IMG/VR virus record: IMGVR_UViG_3300046753_000522
Coordinates: 37,941 to 101,940 of that record
Source of the DNA: a virus
Length of the DNA stretch: 64,000 nucleotides
Reading direction: 5' to 3' (one strand)
The notes beneath the pieces were generated by a model. It saw nothing but the letters and a program-made list of their open reading frames with translations, was not told the origin of the DNA and did no database searches. Below, in pieces: positions 58,254 to 64,000 of this stretch. Positions within the stretch are counted from its first letter, which is position 1, and the number at the start of each line of letters is the position of its first letter. The position numbers and the translations under genes were made by a program.

Positions 58254-58260
58254 ATTTATA
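58253..58260 (-). promoter_or_regulatory. Late promoter TATAAATA nested at a terminator
   Basis: An exact minus-strand box lies 62 bp before the DUF6321 start. With the T4 rule (start six bases below the box) the message begins near 58247, inside the terminator's 5' arm, so its own RNA cannot form the full hairpin. Confidence 0.78.
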
Positions 58261-58271
58261 CATGTAAAAAC

Positions 58272-58598
58272 TTACTTCTTACCAGACCACGCCTGCGCTC
58301 CGAAGAATGCTGCCACGATACCAGCAACAGAAACAAAGTAGACTGACGCCATTGACCCGAGGATCTCTGCTGCTTGGTGCAGATTCATTATCTCGGTCGC
58401 CATAACGGTCGCTGGATAGAGCAACATACCAGACAGGGCGAACCATGTCATCTTACGTTGCGCGTCTCGCATTGCATCTTGGTCTTCAAGTTCCTTTCTC
58501 TTGAACTCCATATACATCTTATGCTCTTCCTCGCTGACCTTTCGGTCACCGTTGGTATCTGCGGGATGGAATCCTGCCTTTTCGATTTCTTCTGCCAT
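58272..58598 (-). CDS. Two-helix membrane protein with EF-hand-like loop (holin-like)
   Basis: The 108-residue protein has a cytoplasmic N-terminus with DTNGDRKVSEEE (about 14-25, an EF-hand-like loop), a charged helix, and two membrane segments (MTWFALSGMLLYPATVMATE, about 50-69; ASVYFVSVAGIVAAFFGAQA, about 83-102), ending WSGKK. The size, two segments and basic tail fit class II holins, and it is the best holin candidate in the window; this is inference. It is the last gene before the terminator at 58218. Confidence 0.62.
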   Translation of the reverse strand: MAEEIEKAGFHPADTNGDRKVSEEEHKMYMEFKRKELEDQDAMRDAQRKMTWFALSGMLLYPATVMATEIMNLHQAAEILGSMASVYFVSVAGIVAAFFGAQAWSGKK

Positions 58599-58606
58599 GT
58601 TACCCC

Positions 58607-58873
58607 CTATTTGGTTTTAATAATGTCATAACCAACAGGATCAACTGTTTTGATATGCACAGCATGACCGTCAACAGTCTTCAACTTAAACTCAGTTTGC
58701 GATTTAACCTTTACAGTTCTACACGTGTAGTGCTTTGGGTTGAAGTGTACTGTCTCCGAACCATCCTCGTTCTGCACCTTACTGGCAGGAAAATAAATGG
58801 TGACCTCAAACTCATCGATGAACCAAGCGAGGATCCAGTCCCAGATTCTTTTCCAAATACTTTTCTTCTTCAT
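58607..58873 (-). CDS. Small protein with Trp-rich amphipathic N-terminus
   Basis: The 88-residue protein opens KKKSIWKRIWDWILAWFIDE, a cationic Trp/Ile segment that probably lies at or in the inner membrane, followed by a small beta domain (FEVTIYFPASKVQ, HFNPKHYTCRTVKVKSQTEF, KLKTVDGHAVHIKTVDPVGY). I do not recognise a family. It overlaps the coiled-coil membrane gene by 4 bp within the secreted/membrane island. Confidence 0.58.
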   Translation of the reverse strand: MKKKSIWKRIWDWILAWFIDEFEVTIYFPASKVQNEDGSETVHFNPKHYTCRTVKVKSQTEFKLKTVDGHAVHIKTVDPVGYDIIKTK

Positions 58874-59325
58874 GATAGTGGATTGTCCAGTACTTTCTGA
58901 ATTTTATCTTCGAGGTTATCCTCGATCTCTTTGATCTTACGATCTGTTTCGCTGACAAGGGCATCTCTCTTCGTTTCAAATCTTTCGTCTGCCTTATCAA
59001 TCATTGTTCGGACTTTGTCCTCTGACTCGCGCACCATATCTTCGATACGGTCTGCCTGTGCCTCAACCGAGAGTATATCATCCCTCAGATCGGACTTAAT
59101 ATCTCTCGTGTAATCGATCGCCTCGTCGAGTTTCGTTTCGATGACATCATTCCTTGCTTCAATCTCTCCGACGTCGATGTTCTGGATAATCTCTTTCATA
59201 TCCATGTAATCTTTGTAAAACTCGAATGCACCCCAAGTCGCCCCACCAAGTGTAGTGAGCGCAGTGAGCAAGATCATCATCTTGCCTCCTTTGAATGTCA
59301 TACCGCCAAATTCTACTTCTGCCAT
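58870..59325 (-). CDS. Membrane-anchored coiled-coil protein
   Basis: The 151-residue protein has one membrane segment (MMILLTALTTLGGATWGAFE, about 16-35), then an unbroken charged coiled coil to the end (about 45-150: EIEARNDVIETKLDEAIDYT, VEAQADRIEDMVRESEDKVR, RKIKEIEDNLEDKIQKVLDN). Orientation is uncertain: the short N-terminus is weakly charged. It could be a tether or spacer in the envelope. Overlaps of 1 and 4 bp tie it into the island operon. Confidence 0.62.
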   Translation of the reverse strand: MAEVEFGGMTFKGGKMMILLTALTTLGGATWGAFEFYKDYMDMKEIIQNIDVGEIEARNDVIETKLDEAIDYTRDIKSDLRDDILSVEAQADRIEDMVRESEDKVRTMIDKADERFETKRDALVSETDRKIKEIEDNLEDKIQKVLDNPLS

Positions 59326-59534
59326 TACTTGTCCATCTCTCTGATTGCCAATTCCCTAATATTTTCCTCTGCCTCTGCCAAGTCATCCTGTAGTATCGCG
59401 ACCTGTGTCTGTAGCAGGTGTAACTCTTCCAGTGTCTGGAAGTAGGTTGCCACAAATGTGAACAGTAAAGACAAGAAGGCGACCAAACTCTTAACCGACA
59501 TTCTAATTTCAGTTTCTTCGTTCAAAAAACTCAT
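59325..59534 (-). CDS. Small single-pass membrane protein with coiled tail
   Basis: The 69-residue protein (start 59534, MSFLNEETEIRMSVKSLVAF) has a membrane segment LVAFLSLLFTFVATYFQTLE and a short coiled coil LLQTQVAILQDDLAEAEENI. An in-frame ATG at 59564 would translate through a 7-bp GC hairpin and has poor spacing to a ribosome site, so I prefer the internal ATG. Function is unknown. It belongs to the island operon. Confidence 0.58.
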   Translation of the reverse strand: MSFLNEETEIRMSVKSLVAFLSLLFTFVATYFQTLEELHLLQTQVAILQDDLAEAEENIRELAIREMDK

Positions 59535-59543
59535 ATCATTTAA

Positions 59544-59562
59544 GGGGGAGCAGAACTCCCCC
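59544..59562 (-). promoter_or_regulatory. GC-rich hairpin between two island genes
   Basis: The minus strand reads GGGGGAG-TTCTG-CTCCCCC, a perfect 7-bp stem 8 bp below the preceding stop. A T6 run comes only 16 bases later, so it may attenuate transcription or shield the message end. Confidence 0.5.
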
Positions 59563-59570
59563 ATTCCCCC

Positions 59571-59729
59571 TTATTCTGCTTTCCAAAGAGTCCACGCACC
59601 GTAGGCACAGAGCGCCATTGCTGCGAGTTTACCGAGCGGACCGAGCAGCAGCACGGATGCTCCAACCCCGAGACATACTGCCCCATCGAGTGAAGTCCTT
59701 TCTGCCATTCTTGCTTTTAACCAGTCCAT
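59571..59729 (-). CDS. 52-residue hydrophobic membrane protein
   Basis: This short gene reads MDWLKARMAERTSLDGAVCL, GVGASVLLLGPLGKLAAMAL, CAYGAWTLWKAE. An amphipathic start is followed by two short hydrophobic stretches (about 17-31 and 33-48) split by GPLGK, which could form a membrane hairpin. AGGAG lies seven bases ahead of the start, and it ends before the GC hairpin. Family unknown. It fits the all-membrane character of this island. Confidence 0.62.
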   Translation of the reverse strand: MDWLKARMAERTSLDGAVCLGVGASVLLLGPLGKLAAMALCAYGAWTLWKAE

Positions 59730-59730
59730 T

Positions 59731-60327
59731 TTATTCTCCTATTTTACAGTTACGTTTGCGGTGACCATTCCACGCCACAAATCCACCAATACGCAATGCC
59801 CAATATGCCAAATAGTTTAAGAAATGGAAACCATTTTGCTCTATGTTGATGTCTCTAAAGATTATGTCCATATCTTTTTGAGTTTTCCATCCACAGTTTT
59901 CTTTCCAGTCTCCTTTGTTCTTCGTGTACAGGGTTTCATATTTGTATCCGTAGTCGTGGACAAGTCCCCCCACTAATAGGACTCCAACAGGAGACAACCA
60001 TGATGCCAAGAACTTCGGCACTGATGCTCCGTCGAATACAAATCCTTTCGGTATGACGTAGTTTACGCCACCGATTGTGTAATGCCAATCTTTTACAATC
60101 TCCCATGTTCGACCGCCGAGTAACCACATTTTGACTGCACCCCAGAATCCCTTACCTGCGGTTTCTATCCTAACAGGTTTCATATGGGGCATTTCTTTGT
60201 ATGTGAACCCGAGCAACTCTTTGTCGTTATCGACTCCAAACAAGTTGACCACAAACCCAACAAGGATTAGGATCGCGGCAACGGTGAACATCCAAAATTG
60301 CATTGCCAAGTTAAACAGTGTTTCCAT
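59731..60327 (-). CDS. Membrane-anchored DUF1353 protein
   Basis: The 198-residue protein has an N-terminal membrane segment (LAMQFWMFTVAAILILVGFV, about 6-25) and a DUF1353-like domain: YVIPKGFVFDGASVPKFLAS and VGVLLVGGLVHDYGYKY (about 91-130), with the conserved GFxxDGASxP and HDxxY. A second hydrophobic helix may lie near WALRIGGFVAW. DUF1353 proteins are common in phages and have no settled activity. It abuts its upstream neighbour without a gap. Confidence 0.72.
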   Translation of the reverse strand: METLFNLAMQFWMFTVAAILILVGFVVNLFGVDNDKELLGFTYKEMPHMKPVRIETAGKGFWGAVKMWLLGGRTWEIVKDWHYTIGGVNYVIPKGFVFDGASVPKFLASWLSPVGVLLVGGLVHDYGYKYETLYTKNKGDWKENCGWKTQKDMDIIFRDINIEQNGFHFLNYLAYWALRIGGFVAWNGHRKRNCKIGE

Positions 60328-60768
60328 TTATTCGTACTCCTCGAACTGCATTTTTCTGAGGTTGGCGATCTCTGCCTCCAACTTCTCTACTTCTAATCTC
60401 TTCTTTCTCAACTCCAGTTGATACAGGGCATCACAATTCAGTCTCTTCTTCGGAGCACCAATAGGAATAATGATACGACCGTAAACGCCAACGTCCCGTA
60501 TAAACTGGTCGTTGTTGTACCTCTGTGCCATATAAGGATCTTCCTGCGATAAACGGTAGAGTGGATCCTCTTGGTTCAGTATACCAACAACGCCAAACTC
60601 GACATTAGTTGACGAACCGATTGCCATGGAGCATTCTGTATCTCCTGCTCGTATCCTATCATTCTGAAAACTCTGTTGTGCCTGAGGTATCGACATGTTC
60701 AATGACGAAGACTGCCCCCATACAAGAGAGGGTACAAAACAAAGAATGATCAATAGTAGTTTTTTCAT
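60328..60768 (-). CDS. Secreted protein with C-terminal coiled helix
   Basis: The 146-residue protein has a Sec signal peptide (MKKLLLIILCFVPSLVWGQ), a mature N-terminal region with AGDTECSMAIGSSTNVEFGV and VGILNQEDPLYRLS, VGVYGRIIIPIGAP in the middle, and a charged helix at the end (LYQLELRKKRLEVEKLEAEI). Two cysteines could pair. It would act in the periplasm or beyond. I do not recognise a named family. It overlaps the following signal-peptide gene by 4 bp. Confidence 0.65.
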   Translation of the reverse strand: MKKLLLIILCFVPSLVWGQSSSLNMSIPQAQQSFQNDRIRAGDTECSMAIGSSTNVEFGVVGILNQEDPLYRLSQEDPYMAQRYNNDQFIRDVGVYGRIIIPIGAPKKRLNCDALYQLELRKKRLEVEKLEAEIANLRKMQFEEYE

Positions 60769-61148
60769 TTCGCCTTTGAGCAGATACGGGAAGCAACTGC
60801 TGCCCTACTCCGCTGTTCCTTCAACAATTTCGATACCGAGCAGATATAAACCGCCCTTTCAATGTCCTTCTTCCTAACGTAAACCTCAACCGTTTTCTTC
60901 TTCAAGTGTGGTACTTTCATCACTTTTTCTGATGTAACGAACGGTACGGGTTCCATATCAGCATCGAGTACTTGTACACCATACCACTCGACGTCTTTCC
61001 TGGAGTTAAACAACTCCATCTTTACGGACACAACTCCATCAATGTACGAACTTTCCCACTTCGGATAAGTCGGCGTCCACTGGTGGGCAATTGCTGGTCC
61101 CGAAAATATTAACAACGAAACCAGCAGTTTCTCGCATAACGAAAGCAT
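60765..61148 (-). CDS. Secreted Ig-like protein, pilus-chaperone-like
   Basis: The 127-residue protein starts at 61148, five bases after the preceding stop, giving a signal peptide (LSLCEKLLVSLLIFSGPAIA). The mature part is one beta-sandwich-like domain: YIDGVVSVKMELFNSRKDVE, WYGVQVLDADMEPVPFVTSE, KVMKVPHLKKKTVEVYVRKK, and ends RAAVASRICSKAK. The order of strands and the xxxRICxK end recall a single domain of periplasmic pilus chaperones, but the second domain is missing. The similarity is weak and by eye. Confidence 0.55.
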   Translation of the reverse strand: MLSLCEKLLVSLLIFSGPAIAHQWTPTYPKWESSYIDGVVSVKMELFNSRKDVEWYGVQVLDADMEPVPFVTSEKVMKVPHLKKKTVEVYVRKKDIERAVYICSVSKLLKEQRSRAAVASRICSKAK

Positions 61149-61153
61149 AGAAA

Positions 61154-61651
61154 TTACTTCGCTATGCAATCTGCTTGAACAATTGACCGATAAGTGCCTG
61201 ACGGGAATGCCCTATCAAACCCATATGCAACGTCTGAAGAAACGGAGAACCAAGTGCTACCTGCAACAGTCAAGTCATACTCCGTCTTGTTGTCATAGGT
61301 CACCTTGCCTGTCTCGTATCCAGACATTGTGGTTTCCGATACTTCTTCTACTGTTGTTGAACCTGTCCACGCAGTGTTGTCAATCAGTGTTGGACTCTCA
61401 CTGAACGACATTGGGTGAGCAATCACTGCCTTATAGTAGTTTGCCTGTAGCACATCAAACCGAACGATGGGTTCTACCCCACCATCAGCAGCATCAGTAC
61501 TGAGAGTATCTGGTGTTGAGTTGCCATAGACACCTTCTGTGTCAGCAATGATCTGACACTTTGATTGGACTTGACCGACAATTTGAACTTCTTCCGCATA
61601 AGATGCGCAGGTGAAGATGCCAGCGATGAATCCGATGATTAACTTCTTCAT
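61154..61651 (-). CDS. Secreted beta-rich protein, pilin/SCPU-like
   Basis: The 165-residue protein starts at 61651 (MKKLIIGFIAGIFTCASYAE, a clean signal peptide). The mature part has a cysteine near each end (SKCQIIADTEGVYGN and VQADCIAK), as in DUF4402/spore-coat-U type pilus subunits that close their fold with a disulfide. Between them lie alternating beta strands (VEPIVRFDVLQANYYKAVIA, SGYETGKVTYDNKTEYDLTV, AGSTWFSVSSDVAYGFD). An ATG 19 codons earlier would run into the upstream gene. A self-assembling surface subunit is one idea; it is unproven. Confidence 0.58.
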   Translation of the reverse strand: MKKLIIGFIAGIFTCASYAEEVQIVGQVQSKCQIIADTEGVYGNSTPDTLSTDAADGGVEPIVRFDVLQANYYKAVIAHPMSFSESPTLIDNTAWTGSTTVEEVSETTMSGYETGKVTYDNKTEYDLTVAGSTWFSVSSDVAYGFDRAFPSGTYRSIVQADCIAK

Positions 61652-61652
61652 A

Positions 61653-62525
61653 TTACTTTCCCTCGTATTGTTGATCAACCATTTGGTTGTGTAGTGCATC
61701 GTTCGCATAATTCAATCGCCGTAACTGTACATTGTCGGGCAATGTCGCATCCTTTAACTCAATCCTCTCCTCATACCCAGGATCAGGAATAACTCTTTCG
61801 TATGATGCTGGCACAAAGTTGAGTGCCAGCATCTGCGCGTGTAACATCTCTGCTGGTCCTTGTAGTTCGTTCAACGAAAACGTGCCCAGCATTTTCTCAA
61901 GGTCAGTCAGTACCAACTTCTTCTTCTCTTTGTCCTTTATCCTCTCGAAGTCGCGACGCTCTTGATCATCGTCACGGAATACCTGCTCACGGTCCATCTG
62001 GTCTTGGAACGATTCCCCCGCCAGATCTAAATTTGTGTCGTCAGTCTCTGGTATCACTGGTGAGTATCCTGGACAAGTTGGATTGTTCTGCGGGTTAATA
62101 CACTTGTCATCATAGCGATAGGTGTATAACACAGAGGGGTCGACAACCTGCCCTTCTCCCTCTACGACGATAGAACCGTCTCCCCAGTACTCAACGGGAA
62201 TGTAATCAACTGGTACGATCTTATTGATTGTATTCCCTGGAAGTCCAGTCCAGTCGTCGACCTCACGGAAGATATAACCGCCATCGATCGGATTCTCGTT
62301 CTGCACGGAAACGACCATGGGGTCGCTGGGGTCTTTGATGGTTGTGTACTGATACACAACTCCGTTGACCGCCAGTCCCGTGTATTGGGGAATTACATTC
62401 TGCATTACCCACTGCTGCCCACTTTGGGCAGCATTACCACTGGATCCGTAGATTACTTCAGAGGAGGAGTAAGAGCAGTAACCCAGCAAGAGCACCGCCA
62501 CCAGCAGCAGTTTTTTCTCCAGCAT
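61653..62525 (-). CDS. Secreted protein, unknown, with charged helical C-terminal half
   Basis: The 290-residue protein has a signal peptide (MLEKKLLLVAVLLLGYCSYS), a beta-rich first half (WVMQNVIPQYTGLAVNGVVY, FREVDDWTGLPGNTINKIVP), a Cys pair in DDKCINPQNNPTCPGY (about 134-149), and a highly charged helix (FQDQMDREQVFRDDDQERRD, FERIKDKEKKKLVLTDLEKM, about 177-216). No family is recognised. Its first 68 bp overlap the 3' end of the upstream gene in another frame, so its signal peptide is coded over that gene's hydrophobic tail. Confidence 0.6.
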   Translation of the reverse strand: MLEKKLLLVAVLLLGYCSYSSSEVIYGSSGNAAQSGQQWVMQNVIPQYTGLAVNGVVYQYTTIKDPSDPMVVSVQNENPIDGGYIFREVDDWTGLPGNTINKIVPVDYIPVEYWGDGSIVVEGEGQVVDPSVLYTYRYDDKCINPQNNPTCPGYSPVIPETDDTNLDLAGESFQDQMDREQVFRDDDQERRDFERIKDKEKKKLVLTDLEKMLGTFSLNELQGPAEMLHAQMLALNFVPASYERVIPDPGYEERIELKDATLPDNVQLRRLNYANDALHNQMVDQQYEGK

Positions 62526-63006
62526 CTAAACCCTCCTCTTCGGGTTGTTCTAATTCTTCTCTCTGCCATGCTGCCTTTGCAGCGTCACCAATCATACCGT
62601 CTTTGGGGCAGGGAGTTCCTGCGTTCATCATTGCGTCGAATACTCTCTTGTCTTGGCACATCATCGACACTGCTGCCACTTTCATGCCCATATCATAGAG
62701 AGTTTTAGAATTCTTGAGACGCTCACAGTTTTCGTCTGTGAACTGAGTCCCCGTCGAGATACCAAGTATCTGAGTTTGCACTGCACCCGCAACTCCAAAC
62801 GTACAAAGGTCGGAGTTCGACGTGTTGATAGTGGGGGATATAGCGGAAGCAGGCGGTGACTTCAATTCAGTCTCCGTCTTTCCGTTTGTTGTAATCGTAC
62901 TGGTCGTTACAGACTCTGAACGAATTAGGTTGGGGTCTACTGGATCTTCTTGTCCAATTGCAATTGTACTAAAGAAGATTGCAGCAAGTGCAAGCATCCT
63001 TTTCAT
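62458..63006 (-). CDS. Secreted protein with GGG plus poly-Leu C-terminal tail
   Basis: The 182-residue protein has a signal peptide (MKRMLALAAIFFSTIAIGQ), a Ser/Thr-rich stretch (IRSESVTTSTITTNGKTETE), a middle with DLCTFGVAGAVQTQILGIST and four Cys (about 72, 95, 122, 138), an acidic linker (ELEQPEEEGLDAGEK) and a last segment TAAGGGALAGLLLLLLL. A glycine run followed by a hydrophobic end resembles GlyGly-CTERM sorting signals but lacks the final basic residues. It is the first gene of the secreted/membrane island; a GAGGT ribosome site precedes it. Confidence 0.62.
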   Translation of the reverse strand: MKRMLALAAIFFSTIAIGQEDPVDPNLIRSESVTTSTITTNGKTETELKSPPASAISPTINTSNSDLCTFGVAGAVQTQILGISTGTQFTDENCERLKNSKTLYDMGMKVAAVSMMCQDKRVFDAMMNAGTPCPKDGMIGDAAKAAWQREELEQPEEEGLDAGEKTAAGGGALAGLLLLLLL

Positions 63007-63080
63007 CTTATACCTCAGTTTTATTATCTGTATAAAATTACTCAGGGGTGTTGCATGTACTTCAAATTCGAGTTATTATT

Positions 63081-63308
63081 TTATGCCAAGTCTTTGTCGT
63101 GGTTCAAACCACCTTTCTTCTTCTTAACGATAAAGGCATTGACCCGAGCATGTCCCCACTGCTGGGGAGTGGTTCCAGGACGGTGCCCCGTCTTCCATGC
63201 TGCGACGCCACGGTTGTAAACCTTTTTCAGAGTACCGACGGAGATACCCGATTTATCTGCTTTCGCAGCAAGTCCCTTTGACTCTTCAATGTAGTCAATA
63301 AATTTCAT
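63081..63308 (-). CDS. DUF5824 family protein
   Basis: The 75-residue protein matches DUF5824 as I know it from T4-like cyanophages: KFIDYIEESKGLAAKADKSG, ISVGTLKKVYNRGVAAWKTG, HRPGTTPQQWGHARVNAFIV and KKKKGGLNHDKDLA. The AAWKTGHRPGTTPQQWxxARVNxF core is strongly conserved. No activity is established. Its start overlaps the stop of the upstream gene by 4 bp. A 74-bp gap, free of TATAAATA, follows before the secreted island. Confidence 0.78.
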   Translation of the reverse strand: MKFIDYIEESKGLAAKADKSGISVGTLKKVYNRGVAAWKTGHRPGTTPQQWGHARVNAFIVKKKKGGLNHDKDLA

Positions 63309-64000
63309 TTCTTATCTCCATACATCTGTTTAAACTGCTTCGTGTACTTTGATGGTTTAGTCTTTGCGTCGGCATCTCCAGGAGCAGGTTTGTATGCTTT
63401 CGGGTTTGAATCCGACATCTTCGCCTGCTTCTTAAATTGTCTATCTCGGCGGGTCTTCATCGCCTTGGATAAACCTTTATGGTATTTAGCGGGTTGTGTG
63501 CCCTCGCGGTCCTTGATTTCAGAATCTTGTGCTACTTTTTTCTCGACCACTTCATCGTCTTTCGCCTTTCGCGAGGTCTTTCGCTTTTTGCGACCAACAT
63601 CAACCTCTGGTTCGGGAACGTCCACATGTCCAGCGTCCATACCGCCACCGCAGGACTCGTCGAGTTTCTCTACAGAATCTAACCACTTGCGGAGGGACTT
63701 ACCCTCAGCAATCTCAACAACAACGTAGTTGCTACCGAGAACAGTTACCGTTCCGATCTCTTCGGACTCTTTGACGACCACTTGATCGCCAACAGAGAAC
63801 AACTCGCCCTTCACAAACTTCTCTCGGGTTTCGCTGACCGATTCTAACTCAACGTGTCTCTTGAATACGGTTTCCTCTTTGATGCCCATGCCCTTACGGA
63901 CATCGGTAAACAGTTTCTTGGAATCTTTGGTGTTCATATTTCGACCGAGTCCCTGAGAGAAACTGGCGAAGTCGTTGTCTGATGCGAAAGAACGTAGTTT
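63305..64000 (-). CDS. Partial basic virion-associated protein, runs off the right edge
   Basis: The frame is open from its stop at 63305 to base 64000; upstream of the first ATG (63937) it reads KLRSFASDNDFASFSQGLGR without a stop, so the real start is outside. The visible 231 residues include a KOW/SH3-like barrel (LFSVGDQVVVKESEEIGTVT, VLGSNYVVVEIAEGKSLRKW), a GGGMDAGHVDVPEPEVDVGR linker, and a basic tail with KYHKGLSKAMKTRRDRQFKK, ending KYTKQFKQMYGDKK. The tail pattern recurs in head-associated proteins of marine T4-like phages. Function is unknown. Confidence 0.65.
   Translation of the reverse strand, partial: KLRSFASDNDFASFSQGLGRNMNTKDSKKLFTDVRKGMGIKEETVFKRHVELESVSETREKFVKGELFSVGDQVVVKESEEIGTVTVLGSNYVVVEIAEGKSLRKWLDSVEKLDESCGGGMDAGHVDVPEPEVDVGRKKRKTSRKAKDDEVVEKKVAQDSEIKDREGTQPAKYHKGLSKAMKTRRDRQFKKQAKMSDSNPKAYKPAPGDADAKTKPSKYTKQFKQMYGDKK

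Noticed and set aside
63007-63080. Sigma-70-like promoter ahead of the secreted island (TTGAAG ... AGTAAT)
   Set aside because: The -10 match is weak and the spacing depends on choice; an early promoter is expected here but this sequence alone does not support one.
1-64000. Diversity-generating retroelement for the repeat fibres
   Set aside because: No reverse transcriptase or template/variable repeat pair was seen; fibre variation seems to be by repeat recombination.
1-64000. tRNA genes, CRISPR arrays, integrase or insertion sequences
   Set aside because: All gaps are about 100 bp or less and contain no cloverleaf, spaced repeats or transposase/integrase motifs that I can see.

Overview
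This 64 kb window is a contiguous piece of a marine T4-like myovirus (Caudoviricetes), apparently unrelated to any bacterial chromosome. The evidence is a near-complete T4-type tail and baseplate set (homologues of gp4, gp5, gp6, gp8, gp19, gp25, gp26/gp51, gp27, gp48, gp53 and a tape measure), gp32, gp33, class Ia ribonucleotide reductase, and T4-type late promoters (TATAAATA) in front of many structural genes. Many small proteins resemble families I know from marine cyanophages and pelagiphages, but no photosynthesis genes are present. Sec signal peptides, an outer-membrane lipoprotein spanin and peptidoglycan enzymes point to a Gram-negative, probably heterotrophic marine host (inference). 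No rRNA, tRNA, CRISPR array, insertion sequence or integrase was seen. Coding density is very high: no gap exceeds about 100 bp. All genes but one (gp4, 30022-30525) lie on the minus strand, so transcription runs from 64000 towards 1. Both ends of the window cut through genes.

Layout in coordinate order. (a) 1-8780: adhesion module with a partial gene, a 2OG-Fe(II) oxygenase, two paralogous long fibre proteins built from F-x-G-x-R repeats, a glycosyltransferase and a coiled-coil protein between them, and a third repeat fibre. (b) 8780-29975: baseplate and tail genes, including a 1,908-residue DUF4815 protein, gp8, gp6, gp25, spike, amidase, gp5 lysozyme, gp27, gp53 and tube cap. (c) 30022-34557: gp4 on the opposite strand, tape measure, gp26 with a probable -1 frameshift into a gp51-like tail, tail tube, and a possible gp2. 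(d) 34630-38468: gp32, an oxygenase, gp33 and small conserved proteins. (e) 38558-45385: nine tightly overlapping genes forming a glycan-building and decorating cassette (glycosyltransferases, methyltransferase, sulfotransferase, carbamoyltransferase). (f) 45401-52351: endolysin, two nucleases, a secreted Ig-like protein, a cupin and the nrdA/oxygenase/nrdB operon. (g) 52398-58191: conserved virion-associated or head-type proteins and a nested Rz/Rz1 spanin pair. (h) 58272-63006: an island of eleven consecutive genes, almost all with signal peptides or membrane segments, ending in a strong terminator. (i) 63081-64000: DUF5824 protein and a partial gene.

How it works together: host RNA polymerase modified by gp33 and a gp55-type sigma factor (not in the window) would read the TATAAATA promoters to make tail, baseplate and fibre proteins. 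nrdA/nrdB supply deoxynucleotides and gp32 covers single-stranded DNA. The hub carries two peptidoglycan-cutting enzymes for entry; the GH24 endolysin, the spanins and a holin-like protein serve exit. The most novel parts are the secreted/membrane island (h), the Nod-factor-like glycan decoration cassette (e), the gp26/gp51 frameshift, and a late promoter buried inside a terminator.
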